Positions 63,868 through 64,000 of a stretch of 64,000 nt of DNA are shown piece after piece. Both the position numbers and the translations under genes were made by a program. The stretch's first letter is position 1. Each line of letters opens with the position of its first letter. Source of the DNA: Pantanalinema sp. GBBB05 (lineage in GTDB: Bacteria; Cyanobacteriota; Cyanobacteriia; Leptolyngbyales; Leptolyngbyaceae); the NCBI GenBank assembly GCA_016743235.1, contig VRZD01000010.1, positions 62,001-126,000 on the forward strand, written 5' to 3'. Below the pieces are notes generated by a model. That model saw nothing but the letters and a program-made list of their open reading frames with translations. It ran no database searches and was not told the origin of the DNA.

Positions 63868-64000
63868 TTATTCACCTTCGACCTGCGATCGATATTCATC
63901 TGCCGACAAGGCATCATCCAGGTCATCCACATTATCTACCCGGACTTTAATTAGCCAGGCCTCCCCGTAGGGATCATCTGCCAGTTGTTCTGGAGCATCG
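63868..64000 (-). CDS. gcvH: Glycine cleavage system H protein (3' end only)
   Basis: The last 43 or so codons of gcvH read leftward from the right edge: [20 protein letters not shown] and then [20 protein letters not shown] before a TAA at 63868. In GcvH the lipoyl-lysine is earlier and outside the window; the tail with DPYGEAWL(I/V)K(V/I) and the D..L..LMS--EY pattern is diagnostic. H protein shuttles the aminomethyl group between P, T and L proteins in photorespiratory glycine decarboxylation. The gene is transcribed towards the EamA gene, and the upstream end is missing. Confidence 0.9.
   Translation of the reverse strand, partial: DAPEQLADDPYGEAWLIKVRVDNVDDLDDALSADEYRSQVEGE

Overview
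The window comes from a cyanobacterial chromosome. HIP1 palindromes (GCGATCGC and its GCGATCG/CGATCGC variants) occur throughout, and the genes include magnesium chelatase chlI, a CrtP-type phytoene desaturase with phytoene synthase, a stand-alone protochlorophyllide-reductase-like domain, pyrB, an NAD-salvage operon, and cyanobacterial families such as DUF2949, Uma2 and ABC1 kinases. Base composition and gene spacing suggest a filamentous, Leptolyngbya-like genome of roughly 50% GC; the genus is inference.

Layout. 1-9.4 kb: end of a hydroxyacid dehydrogenase gene, a DUF2079 membrane protein, a small nuclease/toxin patch (Uma2, a dead UPF0175 gene, a VapBC-like pair), then pyrB, mgtE, and two hypothetical genes. 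9.5-25 kb: a VIT-vWA protein, an AT-rich GmrSD-like (DUF262/DUF1524) gene, a glycosyltransferase, two adjacent Ser/Thr kinases, a lipoprotein and a large multi-sensor adenylate cyclase. 25-31.9 kb: DUF2949, PCP-reductase-like protein, an orphan amino-acid ABC permease, chlI, and divergent from it crtP-crtB, then a nurA-like gene carrying an in-frame polypurine/polypyrimidine element. 31.8-45.6 kb: pentapeptide protein, EF-G-like GTPase, TPR protein, ABC1 kinase, DegT aminotransferase, FetB-like permease, hypothetical genes and rpsU. 45.6-49.6 kb: the ATP-grasp / alpha-E / transglutaminase operon and two identical tRNA-Gln(UUG) genes. 49.6-64 kb: aldo/keto reductase, bifunctional nuclease, riboflavin synthase, M23 peptidase, biotin ligase, PgeF-like protein, a 50-aa gene, the operon pncB-nadD-nrtR-nadE, an EamA transporter fused to a coiled coil, and the end of gcvH.

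How genes work together. pncB, nadD and nadE give a complete route from nicotinate to NAD, with an NrtR-type regulator inside the operon. chlI and crtP-crtB diverge from one short intergenic region holding a perfect 14-bp dyad, so chlorophyll and carotenoid synthesis may share control. The ATP-grasp, alpha-E and transglutaminase genes form a recurrent triad thought to make or process a peptide.

Most of the window is ordinary chromosome. The points most worth a second look are the chlI/crtP dyad, a textbook NtcA-type promoter upstream of an unknown 428-aa gene, genes missed by a 60-aa cutoff (rpsU, a 50-aa gene with its own terminator, gcvH end), the decayed UPF0175 gene, three dyad-containing intergenic elements and the in-frame element in nurA.
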